Position numbers and translations under genes: made by a program. From assembly GCA_019009955.1 (NCBI GenBank), contig CM032228.1, forward strand, positions 258,027,001 through 258,091,000: DNA of 64,000 nt, in the 5' to 3' direction. Under the pieces are notes generated by a model. That model was not told the origin of the DNA. It saw only the letters and a program-made list of their open reading frames with translations, and ran no database searches. This document shows, piece by piece, positions 22,186 through 34,644 of this stretch. The DNA is from Riptortus pedestris. Taxonomy: Eukaryota; Arthropoda; Insecta; Hemiptera; Alydidae. Position 1 is the first letter of the stretch, and the number at the start of each line of letters is the position of its first letter.

Positions 22186-23115
22186 GCTGAGGCATCCACA
22201 GCTCGTCAGTTGCTTGCTGTATTCCCTCCCAGCTACATACATCTCCATTATGGACTGGTGTACACTCACGACATAGCTGGATAACCTACTCAAGGTAATA
22301 AACACATCATTAATGCACTTCTTAGATAAGCCTCCAATCAACATATTCCTCTATATATATCTGGCCAACTAGCTGAGGCATCCACAGCTCGTCAGTTGCT
22401 TGCTGTATTCCCTCCCAGCTACATACATCTCCATTATGGACTGGTGTACACTCACGACATAGCTGGATAACCTACTCAAGGTAATAAACACATCATTAAT
22501 GCACTTCTTAGATAAGCCCCCGATCAACATATTCCTCTATATATATCTGGCCAACTAGCTGAGGCATCCACAGCTCGTCAGTTGCTTGCTGTATTCCCTC
22601 CCAGCTACATACATCTCCATTATGGACTGGTGTACACTCACGACATAGCTGGATAACCTACTCAAGGTAATAAACACATCATTAATGCACTTCCTAGATA
22701 AGCCCCCAATCAACATATTCCTCTATATATATCTGGCCAACTAGCTGAGGCATCCACAGCTCGTCAGTTGCTTGCTGTATTCCCTCCCAGCTACATACAT
22801 CTCCATTATGGACTGGTGTACACTCACGACATAGCTGGATAACCTACTCAAGGTAATAAACACATCATTAATGCACTTCCTAGATAAGCCCCCAATCAAC
22901 ATATTCCTCTATATATATCTGGCCAACTAGCTGAGGCATCCACAGCTCGTCAGTTGCTTGCTGTATTCCCTCCCAGCTACATACATCTCCATTATGGACT
23001 GGTGTACACTCACGACATAGCTGGATAACCTACTCAAGGTAATAAACACATCATTAATGCACTTCCTAGATAAGCCCCCAATCAACATATTCCTCTATAT
23101 ATATCTGGCCAACTA
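22186..23115. repeat. 186-bp tandem array, 5 copies
   Basis: Copies begin GCTGAGGCATCCACAGCTCG at 22186, 22372, 22558, 22744 and 22930, exactly 186 bp apart, and differ at only a few positions (for example TTCTTAGATAAG versus TTCCTAGATAAG). The unit ends TATATATATCTGGCCAACTA. No conserved ORF. An A element begins 128 bp downstream. Confidence 0.95.
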
Positions 23116-23242
23116 GCTTGTCTTTCGTCTCATCGAGTATAAGCGACTAGCGTATGTTTCACTACTATATTCGTTTCCAAATCTGTGATAAAGCTCCTAA
23201 TCTATCTTCGATAAACTTTACTAAAACTACTATGTTTTACTT

Positions 23243-23395
23243 TTAGCAGATTCCCCTTAAGGGAAATCAGCTATTGAGGTTGTACTCATGACGGAATTTT
23301 CGACATTTTTCTTCAAATGTCCATCGATCCTACCTAGTAGATGACGAAAATGAGGTCCGTTCAAAACTGTATATATCTATCTATCTATCTATCTA

Positions 23396-23444
<49 letters not shown>

Positions 23445-23461
23445 ATCTATCTATCTCTATA

Positions 23462-23514
<53 letters not shown>

Positions 23515-24298
23515 CTGTTACCGCTCTGGCGGTCGCAATTTTTGTTTGATCGTTACCAAACTCGATATTTAGTCGTTTTATGTAAAAAGAAAGATCAAGT
23601 TCGTTAACGGCTGAAATCGGACCAGTGGGAGGGGGGGGGTTTAAAGGGGAGGATTTTCGAAAATTCGAAATATTTCCGTTACTATACGTCGGATCGAAAA
23701 CTTGTATATAACCAATCTTTTTGCAAATTAAATTTACTATAAATATTGTTATATACGTTTATTCTCTATCTTGAATATTAACCGAGATATTTGCATTTTC
23801 AGTTTTCAGCAAACCGCCACTTGTACTCATGTTACGTAAACAATACTCTGCTACATAATAAATCACATTATTGGAAGTTTAAATACCCAAAATTGTTTTA
23901 AATATAACTTTATTATACATACAACAAATATGCCCTGGTGTCTCCCCCCCCCCCATCTTAAAGTTTTGGACTACTAAAATTTTATTGATTGAGATAACAA
24001 TTATTCTGACTCATTATTAATTACAGTACTAGTAATAGTAAATAGTTCTCAATAAAATTAATGTTTATATTCTGATATATTTCAGTAATTGTTTTTCTTT
24101 CCGGTGTAAGGCGGGCCGACCCGTTTGTTTACATTTCTAACCTAACGCTTCCTGTCGGCAGGTTATTGAAATTGGATGAAACATTTCTTATTTCCGTTTG
24201 TATTTATTCACGGTGGTGTGTTAGCAGTATGTATATTTATCCATTATTAAACTTCACGAGGGAAATCTGCTTAGTTTACGCAGCCCCTGCGTGACGGA
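23243..24298 (-). mobile_element. Family A element, complete long form
   Basis: Read on the minus strand it starts TCCGTCACGCAGGGGCTGCG (5' end at 24298), and ends in the 3' palindrome with CTAA (23243-23246). The internal (TA)n/(TCTA)n tract is at 23373-23511. Compared with short copies it carries about 400 extra bp (TTACATTTCTAACCTAACGC region), the same long form as 56402-57791. Confidence 0.85.
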
Positions 24299-24584
24299 CT
24301 TTTAAACCTTTGATGAAGTAACCAGGAAAATGCTTGATTGTTGACAAGTGTCAGGGGAGGGAAAGGCTTTCAGAACAGCCCGCTCAAACTCCCCACAATT
24401 AATTTTACATGAATATATATTAAGTAAGAACTTTTAAAATCATTCTAACTACACATTAAAAGAGAGATATACTTTTAATTCAAATTATCTGCATTGGAAT
24501 TGAAGCAGATGCTATGTTTATTCGGTTACATAATGTACATTTGCTCACTTATTTAATTTTTTATTAGCACTTTTAACTTAGGGG

Positions 24585-24625
<41 letters not shown>

Positions 24626-24628
<3 letters not shown>

Positions 24629-25690
24629 GTAACCTCTGTCTGTATATTGATTTTTTTTCTCTAAATTTCACGATAACTTTTCGTTTCACATGCCATAGAC
24701 ACCATAACTGCATTTTGTATCTTTGGTGTCTGTTTGTTTCCTTTTCATGCATAAACGGCTCAGCCGAATTTTATGAAACTTGGTATGTATATTACTACTA
24801 ATCCTACATAGACTTTAGGCGATATTAATTTTCTCTGAGACCAACAGAAGTGGGGGTTATAAAGGAGGCCTGAAATTAAAAATAGTGGTATTTCGTGTTC
24901 TATTAGGTTTTCGGCATATATGCACATAACAAAAGTTGTTTACTTTGTAATTTAGAGTAACATTTGTTATATACACTTTCGTCGTATACCGAAGTATAAA
25001 TGCGTTATACGCTAACAATTATAGTGGTAGTCACAATATTATTTGCACAAAAGACTCAACCGGATTAAATAATGCTCGGTATGTGTATTAGTACTAAAAC
25101 CATGCTTATAATAAGCCATACTATCATTTCTAAGGACGGGCAGGAGTTGGGGTTGTAAGGGAGGCTTGAAATTAAAAATAGCTGTATTTCGTTTTCTATT
25201 GGTTTTTCTGCAAATGTGCACGTGACAAAAATTTTTATTTTGTTATTTTAAGTAAGTTTTGTTATATTCACTTTTGTTTTATACCAAAGATATACACTAA
25301 AAACTAAAGTGGGAGCCAGCTATTTTATTGGGCTCTAATGCTTGAACCGAACTTAACAAAACTTGGTATGCGAATTAGCATTAATTCTTCCATGATTATA
25401 AACTATATTAAAATTTTTCGATTCAAACGGGAGTGGGGGTTATAAGGAAAGCCTACAATGAAACATTGCGATATTCCTTTTCTCATTGGTTTTTCAGCAG
25501 ATGCAAGTAACAAAAGTTGTTCATTGTGTTATTTAAAGTAACTTTTGTTAAATACACATTTTTCGTATACCGAAGTAAAAACGAAATATTCGCTAAAACC
25601 TATAGCGGAAATCAATTTTATTGGGCCCATAAGACAACCTAATTAAACAAAACTTGGTATGTTAATTAGCATTCGCCCCTGTTTTAGGGG
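24626..25690 (+). mobile_element. Family B element, 3'-truncated
   Basis: The 5' end follows (TA)n with ATTGTAACCTCTGTCTGTAT. Units continue to about 25680 and end next to a small hairpin GCCCCTGTTTTAGGGGC (25687 on), just upstream of a tandem array. Confidence 0.65.
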
Positions 25691-25773
25691 CATGACCGAC
25701 TAGCCAATAACTGATTAGTAAACTGGTTATGAAAGAGATATCATAAGTTGATGGAATAGATTTTTTTTATGGT

Positions 25774-26772
25774 AGTGTTCAATATGGAAGCTGACCATGT
25801 ATCAGTGGTGAACAGTAGGCTGTTTTATTAGTTTGAAGTAATCAAATCTCTTTTCGTAACTGCTGCTATTTCGTAGTGTTCAATATGGAAGCTGACCATG
25901 TATCACTGGTGAACAGTAGGCTGTTTTATTAGCTGGAATTTAGAATCAAATCTCTTTTCGTAAGTAATCGAGTTGTGTTATCAATATGGAAGCTGACATG
26001 TATCACTGGTGTAACAGTAGGGCTGTTTTATCTGGGTAAATCTCTGTAACTGTCTCTATTTCGTAGTGTTCAATATGGAAGCTGACCATGTATCACTGGT
26101 GAACAGTAGGCTGTTTTATTAGTTTGAAGTAATCAAATCTCTTTTCGTAACTGCTGCTATTTCGTAGTGTTCAATATGGAAGCTGACCATCTATCACTGG
26201 TGAACAGTAGGCTGTTTTATTAGTTTGAAGTAATCAAATCTCTTTTCGTAACTGCTGCTATTTCGTAGTGTTCAATATGGAAGCTGACCATGTATCAGTG
26301 GTGAACAGTAGGCTGTTTTATTAGTTTGAAGTAATCAAATCTCTTTTCGTAACTGCTGCTATTTCGTAGTGTTCAATATGGAAGCTGACCATGTATCAGT
26401 GGTGAACAGTAGGCTGTTTTATTAGTTTGAAGTAATCAAATCTCTTTTCGTAACTGCTGCTATTTCGTAGTGTTCAATATGGAAGCTGACCATGTATCAG
26501 TGGTGAACAGTAGGCTGTTTTATTAGTTTGAAGTAATCAAATCTCTTTTCGTAACTGCTGCTATTTCGTAGTGTTCAATATGGAAGCTGACCATGTATCA
26601 GTGGTGAACAGTAGGCTGTTTTATTAGTTTGAAGTAATCAAATCTCTTTTCGTAACTGCTGCTATTTCGTAGTGTTCAATATGGAAGCTGACCATGTATC
26701 AGTGGTGAACAGTAGGCTGTTTTATTAGTTTGAAGTAATCAAATCTCTTTTCGTAACTGCTGCTATTTCGTA
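25774..26772. repeat. 101-bp tandem array, about 10 copies
   Basis: Unit starts GTGTTCAATATGGAAGCTGA. Copies at 26066, 26167, 26268, 26369, 26470, 26571 and 26672 are exactly 101 bp apart and almost identical; the three on the left (25774, 25876, about 25978) are irregular and carry small indels. This gradient suggests expansion from the right side. Confidence 0.95.
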
Positions 26773-27005
26773 GTGTTTATTAGCTTTCCAGTTGCTGTAG
26801 CTAACCTATTTAACCCGTAGATCTGGATGAATTGGAGCCAGAAATAACCTCTCATCCGATGAAAGAGAAAGCAAGAAAATGACAAACTACCCAATCGTAA
26901 AATACTATTTCACTGCTATTTGACCTATATTATAATGATTTTCTATTAACAAGGTCATATGAGATTGATTCATAGATAATTCTGGATAGGGAACATAACA
27001 AGTTA
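26773..27005. other. Unassigned spacer
   Basis: About 230 bp between the 101-bp array and an A 3' end. Nothing recognisable. Confidence 0.4.
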
Positions 27006-27475
27006 ACGTTCAACAAAGGGAAATCAGCTATTGAGGTTGTTCTCATGACGCCATTTACAAAACAATACTCGTCAAGTGTTCATCGATCCTTGCTAGCAGA
27101 TGACAAAAAGTATCTCTGATCAAAATTATATATATTTACCATCTATGGTACCCGGCTTCGCTCGGGAAATTAGTAGAGGCTGAATGATGACCATTTTCTC
27201 ATTTTTTATGACAAGGCGTTACTGTCCACAATATATTCATGTTTAGGGTTTGTACTTGAAGATCTAGTAACTAAAGACATCTTATAGAATCTCTTGAATA
27301 AAAAGAATTAAAATGTCTCTCACGCAGGGACTGCATAAGCTAAGCAGATTTCCCACGTGAAGATTTACAACAGATAAATCTACATACCGGTAACACATCA
27401 CCAACTCGAATATGGGGGGGGGCATCAACAAAACGTATTTGCATATATCTGACAAAGAAGTTAGAAGGCAAGAAC
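27006..27475. mobile_element. Mosaic of A and B ends
   Basis: 27006-27140 is an inverted A 3' part (AGGGAAATCAGCTATTGAGG). 27145-27280 is an inverted B 3' end (GGTACCCGGCTTCGCTCGGG). 27314-27475 is an A 5' end on the plus strand (TCTCACGCAGGGACTGCATA). Each piece is truncated. Confidence 0.6.
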
Positions 27476-27481
27476 GGGGAG

Positions 27482-29129
27482 AGGTTATTTTGCATTTTGA
27501 TTCTTTGGTGTATGTTTGTTTGTTACCTTTTCACGCATAACGGCTGAACAGAATTATATGAAACTTGGTATATATATTACTTCTAACCCAATTTAGACTA
27601 GTCTGAAATTAAAAATAGTGATTTTTTGGCAAATTTGCACATAACAAACGTTAATTATTTTGTTATTTAGAGTTATATAAATTTTCGCCGTATATTGAAT
27701 TATAAATAAGTTATACGCTAAAAACTATAACGGGAGTCAACGATTTTATTTGGCACAAAAGACGCAACCGAATTAAACAAATCTTGTAATGTGAATGCGC
27801 ACTAACGTTACCATGATAATAAGTGGTTCCAACATTTCTAGGGACGGGCAGGAGTGGGGGTTGTAAGGGAGGCCTGAAATTAAAAATAGCTTTATTTCGT
27901 TTCCTAATGGTTTTTGGCAAATTTGCACATGAGAAAAGTTGTTTATGTTGTTATTTAAAGTATCTTTAGTTTTATTTACTTTTGTGATATAACAAAGTAT
28001 AAACAAGATATACATTAAAAACTAAAGCGGGAGCCAACAATTTTAGTGGACACCAAAAATTGAAGCGAACTTAACAAAACTCTGTGTATTAGCATGAATT
28101 CTTCCAGGATTATAAGTTATATTAAAATTTTTAGGTTCGAACGGGAGGTGTAAGGGAGGCCTGAAATAAAAATTCACGATATTTAATTTTTTATTCGTTT
28201 TAAAGCAAACGTGCACATAACAAACGTTGTATACTTCGTCATTTAGAGTAACGTTTGTTTTATACATTTTTTCGGTAACAATATATGAAGCAAGTAATGT
28301 GCGTAGAAATATTGATATCCTTTACAATTTTTTCCAATATGAACTAGACGTATTTAAGTAAAGTAATGTGGATAACACTCAAGCGGAAGCGGAAATTCTT
28401 GGCAGGATAACACAGTTAATTATATTAACTAATTTCCTGAGAAATATTGTATTTTTTTCTACTCGCGTTTACTATTATGCATATATGTTATGTTCGGATT
28501 GGTTTTTGACAGGATATTTATTCACTATAGATGAATTTAATTATAATAAATATCCATGGGGTGTCAAACAGTGGAGAGGGAATGATTAGGGACTAATTTT
28601 GATTTATTCTTCAAAACTAATATTTCTATTCTCTAAGTCCACTTCCTGGCCCTTACGGCAAAACCATTAGCCCAGACGGGAAGTGTAGTTGTATACATTG
28701 TAGCCTTGCTAAATAAAAAGTCCGTCACGCAGGGGCTGCGTAAACTAAGCAGATTTCCCACGTGAAGTTTTATAATAGAGAAATTTCAGAATAGACAGTC
28801 AAACAGTTACGGGAAGGGCTCTCATCTCAGAAGCTGAAAACACAAAAATGCAAATATCTCGGTTAATATTCAAGATAGAGAATAAATGTATATAACATTA
28901 TTTATAGTAAATTTAATTTGCAATATGATTGCTTCTATATAATTTTTCGATCCGACGTATAGTAACGGAGATATTTCAAATTTTCGAAAATCCTCCCCTC
29001 TAAACCCCCCCCCTCCCACTGGTCCGATTTCAGCCATTAACGAACTTGATCTTTACTTTTGCATAAAACGTTTAAATATCGAGTTTGGTAACGATCAAAC
29101 GAAAATTGCGACCGCTAGAGCGTTAACAG

Positions 29130-29201
<72 letters not shown>

Positions 29202-29378
29202 GAATGGACCTCATTTTCGTCATCTCCTGGGTAGGATCGATGGACATTTGAAGAAATTTTTCGAAACTCGCGTCATGAGTACGACCTCAATAGCTGATTT
29301 CCCTTAAGGGAAATCTGCTAAAAATACCATCAACATTCAGACTCTAATGATTCCCGAGCGAAGCCGGGTACCTGTTCA
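27482..29378 (+). mobile_element. Family B element interrupted by a complete A element
   Basis: B 5' features (TGTTTGTTACCTTTTCACGC, ACGGCTGAACAGAATTATAT), units, and the unique 3' part to TGTAGCCTTGCTAAATAAAA at 28718. After the A insertion it resumes with TACCATCAACATTCAGACTC and the 3' hairpin end CCCGAGCGAAGCCGGG (29353-29368). The insertion lies in the A-rich stretch of B that reads CTTGCTCAAAAAAAA in the copy at 950-3289. Confidence 0.75.
28721..29321 (+). mobile_element. Family A element, complete, 601 bp
   Basis: 5' TCCGTCACGCAGGGGCTGCG with the 6-bp stem ACGCAG/CTGCGT around GGG; inner copy of the terminal arm CAGATTTCCC; AT-rich body; C-run block TAAACCCCCCCCCTCCCACT; GACCGCTAGAGCG; (TA)n 29137-29194; the TTTTCGTCATCTCCTGGGTA block; and the 3' palindrome GATTTCCC/TTAA/GGGAAATC with TGCTAA ending at 29321. 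No coding capacity. Insertion into a B element is precise, but the A-rich target hides any duplication. Confidence 0.85.
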
Positions 29379-29381
29379 TCA

Positions 29382-29975
29382 TTCAAAATTCAAAATATCA
29401 GCATAAAAGTGTTCCAATTTTTCAGGTATGTTTTATTAGCCCTTAATCAGGACAATTGGAGGTTAGATAGATGGAATACATACAATTTTGAACGGACCTC
29501 ATTTTCGTCATCTCCTGGATGGGCATTTGAGGATATTTTTGGAGAATGGCGTCATGAGTATAAGGTGTATAGTAAATGGGCTTTGAGATAACTGTGCCAA
29601 CAGGAAGATATTACTGATATGAGGAAGCAGATTGGAGGGTTGCAGCTGGGGAACAGCTGTTCTTGCTGGGGTCACGTGCCCTACACTATAGCAGGCCTCT
29701 TCCACTCATTTACTGACCAATCACATCCTCTTCATAGTCTAATAGGTATTCTACAATTTGCAGCTATTCAAGTTCTACTCATGACTCGATTTGAAACAAA
29801 TTCTTCAATTGTCCATCGATCTTGCCCAGAAGATGACGAAAATAAGGTCCGTTCAAAATTGTATGTATTCCATCTATCTAACCTCCAATTATCCTGATTT
29901 CCATTAAGGGCTAATAACACACACCTGAAAAATTGGAACACTTTTATGCTGATGTTTTAAGTTTTAAAGAATATA
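29382..29975. repeat. Large inverted repeat (fold-back) with A-family ends in both arms
   Basis: The left arm reads ATCAGCATAAAAGTGTTCCA, then TTAGCCCTTAATCAGGA, ATAGATGGAATACATACAAT and an A 3' segment (29484-29575). The right arm is its inverse, from an inverted A segment (29755-29862) to TGGAACACTTTTATGCTGAT near 29955. The middle (about 29590-29750) is unique. A transcript could form a hairpin of roughly 170 bp. Target duplications are not clear. Confidence 0.75.
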
Positions 29976-30060
29976 TTAACTAGAGCAGCCTTTTCTTTTA
30001 GTCACTTGGGTACTAGAGTCAGTCTGATGCTATATTAGGCTAATTTCTGAGCTGAATATG

Positions 30061-30297
<237 letters not shown>

Positions 30298-30621
30298 TTC
30301 AATTTTAAGTAATAAATAATTTTAATACTTAATTTTTATTTAAAAAATAATTGGAATATTTATTACTGAGATACAGTTTAATTATTACTTGGCTTCCATG
30401 AGTATTACAAAAGCTACCTGTTTTTAGATTAATGGAAATTATTGACTAATGACTTACCGCATTGATTAAGTCGGATTATAATCAGGATATTAATGAATTT
30501 TCCAGTATGGATTTATAGTTTATAAAGAAAATATAAATAGTTTAGGTATAAGTTGGTAGTATTAAATAATAATCAAATATCGCTCTATTTCAGCATTAAA
30601 TATGGGCCAGGAAGTAAAAAG

Positions 30622-31114
30622 TCCGTCACGCAGGAGCTGCGTAAACTAAGCAGATTTCCCACGTGAAGTTTTACAATAGAGAAATCTGCCTAATAACAGC
30701 TGTAGTAGTAAGTAACCTCTAAACCTATTCACGAGAGGGACGAATAATTACAAAAACGGCCGCCAGAGCTCACGGCGGAAAGTCCGAACATAGCCACTGC
30801 TGCCGAGCACATGCAGAATACAAATGCAAATATCTCAGTTCATATTGAACATAAGCAATAAATGTATATAACAATATTTATAGTAAATTTAATTTGCAAT
30901 AAGATTGATTCTATAATAGTTTTCGATCCGACGTATAGTAACGGAGATATTTTTGAATTTTCAAAAATCCCCCCTCTAAACCCCCCCTCCCACTGGTCCG
31001 ATTTCAGCCATTAACGAACTTGATCTCTCTTTTTACGTAAAACGCTTAAATATGAAGTTTGGTACCGAATAAACACAAATTGCGCGCGCTAGCGCGTTAA
31101 CAGACAAATATATA

Positions 31115-31164
<50 letters not shown>

Positions 31165-31303
31165 TATATATATATATAATTTTGAACGGACCTCATTTTC
31201 GTCATCTCCTGGGTAGGATCGATGGACATTTGAGGAAATTTTTCAAAACTCGCGTCATGAGTACGACCTCAATAGCTGATTTCCCTTAAGGGAAATCTGC
31301 TAA
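30622..31303 (+). mobile_element. Family A element, complete, 682 bp
   Basis: 5' TCCGTCACGCAGGAGCTGCG, internal (TA)n 31110-31177, 3' palindrome and CTAA at 31300-31303. It carries the subfamily marker ACGGCCGCCAGAGCTCACGG also found at 39249 and, inverted, at 61235. A 136-bp array begins 100 bp downstream. Confidence 0.85.
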
Positions 31304-31403
31304 AACATTGCCGTAAATAAAATTAATAGTTTGGGCGAAAGGCGAAAATGCCTTTATTTGTGTGTAGACTATTAGCTGTGGAGGGTATGCAAATAAAGTG
31401 GAC

Positions 31404-32763
31404 ACCTGGAGGCACTGGCCCCCTACATCACTCCAAAATAAATTTGTTCCAATGTTATTATGATGTAGATGAGCTGCAGTAACTCCATCCCGATGGGTCT
31501 TATTCAGCTCGCCTGGCTACCACTTAGCCCTATCACTACACCTGGAGGTACTGGCCCTCTACATCACTCCAGAATAAATTTGTTCCAATGTTATTATGAT
31601 GTAGATGTGCTGCAGTAACTCCATCCCGATGGGTCTTATTCAGCTCGCCTGGCTACCACTTAGCCCTATCACTACACCTGGAGGTACTGGCCCTCTACAT
31701 CACTCCAGAATAAATTTGTTCCAATGTTATTATGATGTAGATGTGCTGCAGTAACTCCATCCCGATGGGTCTTATTCAGCTCGCCTGGCTACCACTTAGC
31801 CCTATCACTACAGCTGGAGGCACTGGCCCTCTACATCACTCCAGAATAAATTTGTTCCAATGTTATTATGATGTAGATGTGCTGCAGTAACTCCATCCCG
31901 ATGGGTCTTATTCAGCTCGCCTGGCTACCACTTAGCCCTATCACTACAGCTGGAGGCACTGGCCCTCTACATCACTCCAGAATAAATTTGTTCCAATGTT
32001 ATTATGATGTAGATGTGCTGCAGTAACTCCATCCCGATGGGTCTTATTCAGCTCGCCTGGCTACCACTTAGCCCTATCACTACACCTGGAGGTACTGGCC
32101 CTCTACATCACTCCAGAATAAATTTGTTCCAATGTTATTATGATGTAGATGTGCTGCAGTAACTCCATCCCGATGGGTCTTATTCAGCTCGCCTGGCTAC
32201 CACTTAGCCCTATCACTACACCTGGAGGCACTGGCCCCCTACATCACTCCAGAATAAATTTGTTCCAATGTTATTATGATGTAGATGTGCTGCAGTAACT
32301 CCATCCCGATGGGTCTTATTCAGCTCGCCTGGCTACCACTTAGCCCTATCACTACACCTGGAGGCACTGGCCCTCTACATCACTCCAGAATAAATTTGTT
32401 CCAATGTTATTATGATGTAGATGTGCTGCAGTAACTCCATCCCGATGGGTCTTATTCAGCTCGCCTGGCTACCACTTAGCCCTATCACTACACCTGGAGG
32501 CACTGGCCCCCTACATCACTCCAAAATAAATTTGTTCCAATGTTATTATGATGTAGATGAGCTGCAGTAACTCCCTCCCGATGGGTCTTATTCCGCTCGC
32601 CTGGCTACCACTTAGCCCTATCACTACAGCTGGAGGTACTGGCCCTCTACCTCACTCGAGAATAAATTTGTTCCAATGTTATTATGATGTAGATGAGCTG
32701 CAGTAACTCCATCCCGATGGGTCTTATTCAGCTCGCCTGGCTACCACTTAGCCCTATCACTAC
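31404..32763. repeat. 136-bp tandem array, 10 copies
   Basis: Exact 136-bp spacing from 31404 (ACCTGGAGGCACTGGCCCCC). Outer copies are most divergent (copies 1, 9 and 10 share GATGAGCTGCAG where inner ones read GATGTGCTGCAG), the pattern expected when inner units are homogenised by unequal exchange. No ORF of note. Confidence 0.95.
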
Positions 32764-32853
32764 AGGTCAAAGGTTGGTTTGATTTAATCTTCTTATTCCT
32801 GATAATTGGTTCAGGAAAGTACCCTTAAGGAGAACTGTGTTTGAATAGCAAAT

Positions 32854-33228
32854 ACCTTTACGCAGGGGTTGCGTAAACTGAGCAGATTTCCAAAGTGCAG
32901 TTGTGATATTGGAAGGAGCCGGGGGGGGGGGAGCTGGGGTTATTGAAGGCTGAAAACAAGTAAGTACAAATAACCCGGTAAATATTTGAGCTAGGAAAGA
33001 ATGCATAGAACAACAATTGTAGAACATCAATAGTTCATCAAGATCAAGGTTCTTTCTATAACCGTTAATGGCCTTCATATTTCATTTTACATATAACGCT
33101 CGTATATGGAATTTAGTAACATGTAAACAAACATTGCGACTTCTTGATCGGCTATAGACTTTAAGGAAATTGTTCAAAATTGCGTCTTTAATACAACTTT
33201 GATAAGTGATTTACGGGGAATCTGCTAA
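32854..33228 (+). mobile_element. Family A element, decayed
   Basis: 5' ACGCAGGGGTTGCGTAAACT, interior shortened, no (TA)n, 3' end GATTTACGGGGAATCTGCTA with CTAA at 33225-33228. Only four bases separate it from the next A element. Confidence 0.7.
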
Positions 33229-33232
33229 AATG

Positions 33233-33730
33233 TCCGTCACGCAGGGGCTGCGTAAACTAAGCAGATTTCCCACGTGAAGTTTTACAATAGAGAAATCTGC
33301 ATACTAGTAACAGTAGTAGTAATGAGTCTCTAAACCAATTTCACGAAAGCCGAACAGTTACGGAAACGGCCGAACTAGCCTACGGCGGAAGTCGGAGCCG
33401 ATGTCAGCCGATCTCATCTCGTCTGTTATCCACAAACACACACTTAATAAAAATGCATATATCTCGGTTAATATTCAAGATAGAGAATAAATGCATATAA
33501 CAATATTTATAGTAAATGTAATTTGCAATAAGATTGGTTCTATACGCGTTTTCGATCCGACTTATAGTCACGGGGATATTTCGAGTTTTCGGAAATCTCC
33601 ACTTCAAAACCCCTGCTCCCCCTGGTCCGATTTCAGCCGTAAACGAACTTGGACTTTCTTTTTACATGAAACGACTAAATATGGAGTTTGGTAACGATTA
33701 AACAATAATTGCGACCGCTAGAGCGGTAAC

Positions 33731-33776
<46 letters not shown>

Positions 33777-33905
33777 CACAGTTTTGAACGGACATCATTT
33801 TCGTCATCTCCTAGTTAGGATCAATGGACATTTGAAGACAATTTTTGAAAATCGCGTCATGAGTAGGAGCTGAATAGGTGATTTGCCTTAAGGGAAATCT
33901 GCTAA
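33233..33905 (+). mobile_element. Family A element, complete, 673 bp
   Basis: 5' TCCGTCACGCAGGGGCTGCG immediately after the 3' end of the preceding copy, (TA)n 33737-33770, 3' end GATTTGCCTTAAGGGAAATC with CTAA at 33902-33905. Confidence 0.85.
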
Positions 33906-34644
33906 TAAACGAATCTACTGCCCCTAAAGATCGTTGGTCGGCGATAGAGCGTGGTATGTATGAATGAGAGAGAGGGGTGAACTAGAGGGAGGGGTGGGGC
34001 AGCTGCTGGTAGGGGCCGCTGCAGCTTCAGTATCCCATACACCGCTGCTCTGTGCGCTAGCTTGCTATGTATTATATATCGTGCTCTGTGTATTCGCTAT
34101 ATAGTGCATTATAGCTCTCTGGATTATACACTCACAGGTATGTCAACCAAAACATATAATACCTATTTTAAGCTATTATCGTCTTTGGTCGGATAACTAA
34201 AAACCTAGTACTTTAGGAAAGTAAGGGGAAATATTTAGTAAGTTTTATTTTACGTGAAATGAGGAGCCTATTATTTATAAAGTACTGCGTGAATTCAGAA
34301 TATAGAAATCTATTTGAAATAGGGTCGTTGGAGTCATGAAATCATATTTCTAGTCAACGCAGATAAAGAAGAAATAATCATTGCATTTTAGAAGCTCCAA
34401 AAGAAAATCGTCAAGCGACCGGTATTAATTTTCTATATTAAATAAGATAATGAGGGGCTGAACTTGCAGAATTAATACCGGCTTAATTAAAATATTTGTT
34501 TCTATTAGCTTATAATGGGAAGGCTGGCTGTGGCTTTTCATGCATCATGTTCAGCCAAGAAGGGAATTAGCTGTTATCAACAATAGTCCCTCGGGCAAGA
34601 TTCCTCTCCGTTCCTATCGTCATAACAGCATATCTTCCTATCAG
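33906..34644. other. Repeat-free spacer, locally GC-richer
   Basis: About 740 bp without A or B. 33950-34080 is richer in G and C (GGGCAGCTGCTGGTAGGGGC). A consensus-like donor CACAG/GTATGT occurs at 34133-34143, but no coding frame leads into it. No call is made. Confidence 0.35.

Noticed and set aside
23341..23607. 88-codon frame rich in I-Y
   Set aside because: Translation of (TA)n/(TCTA)n inside an A element; the same holds for similar frames at 804, 4634, 36294, 39748, 54066, 60858 and 61249.
33950..34143. Possible non-coding first exon ending CACAG/GTATGT
   Set aside because: Only a donor-like hexamer and mild GC rise; no core promoter or downstream acceptor could be tied to it.
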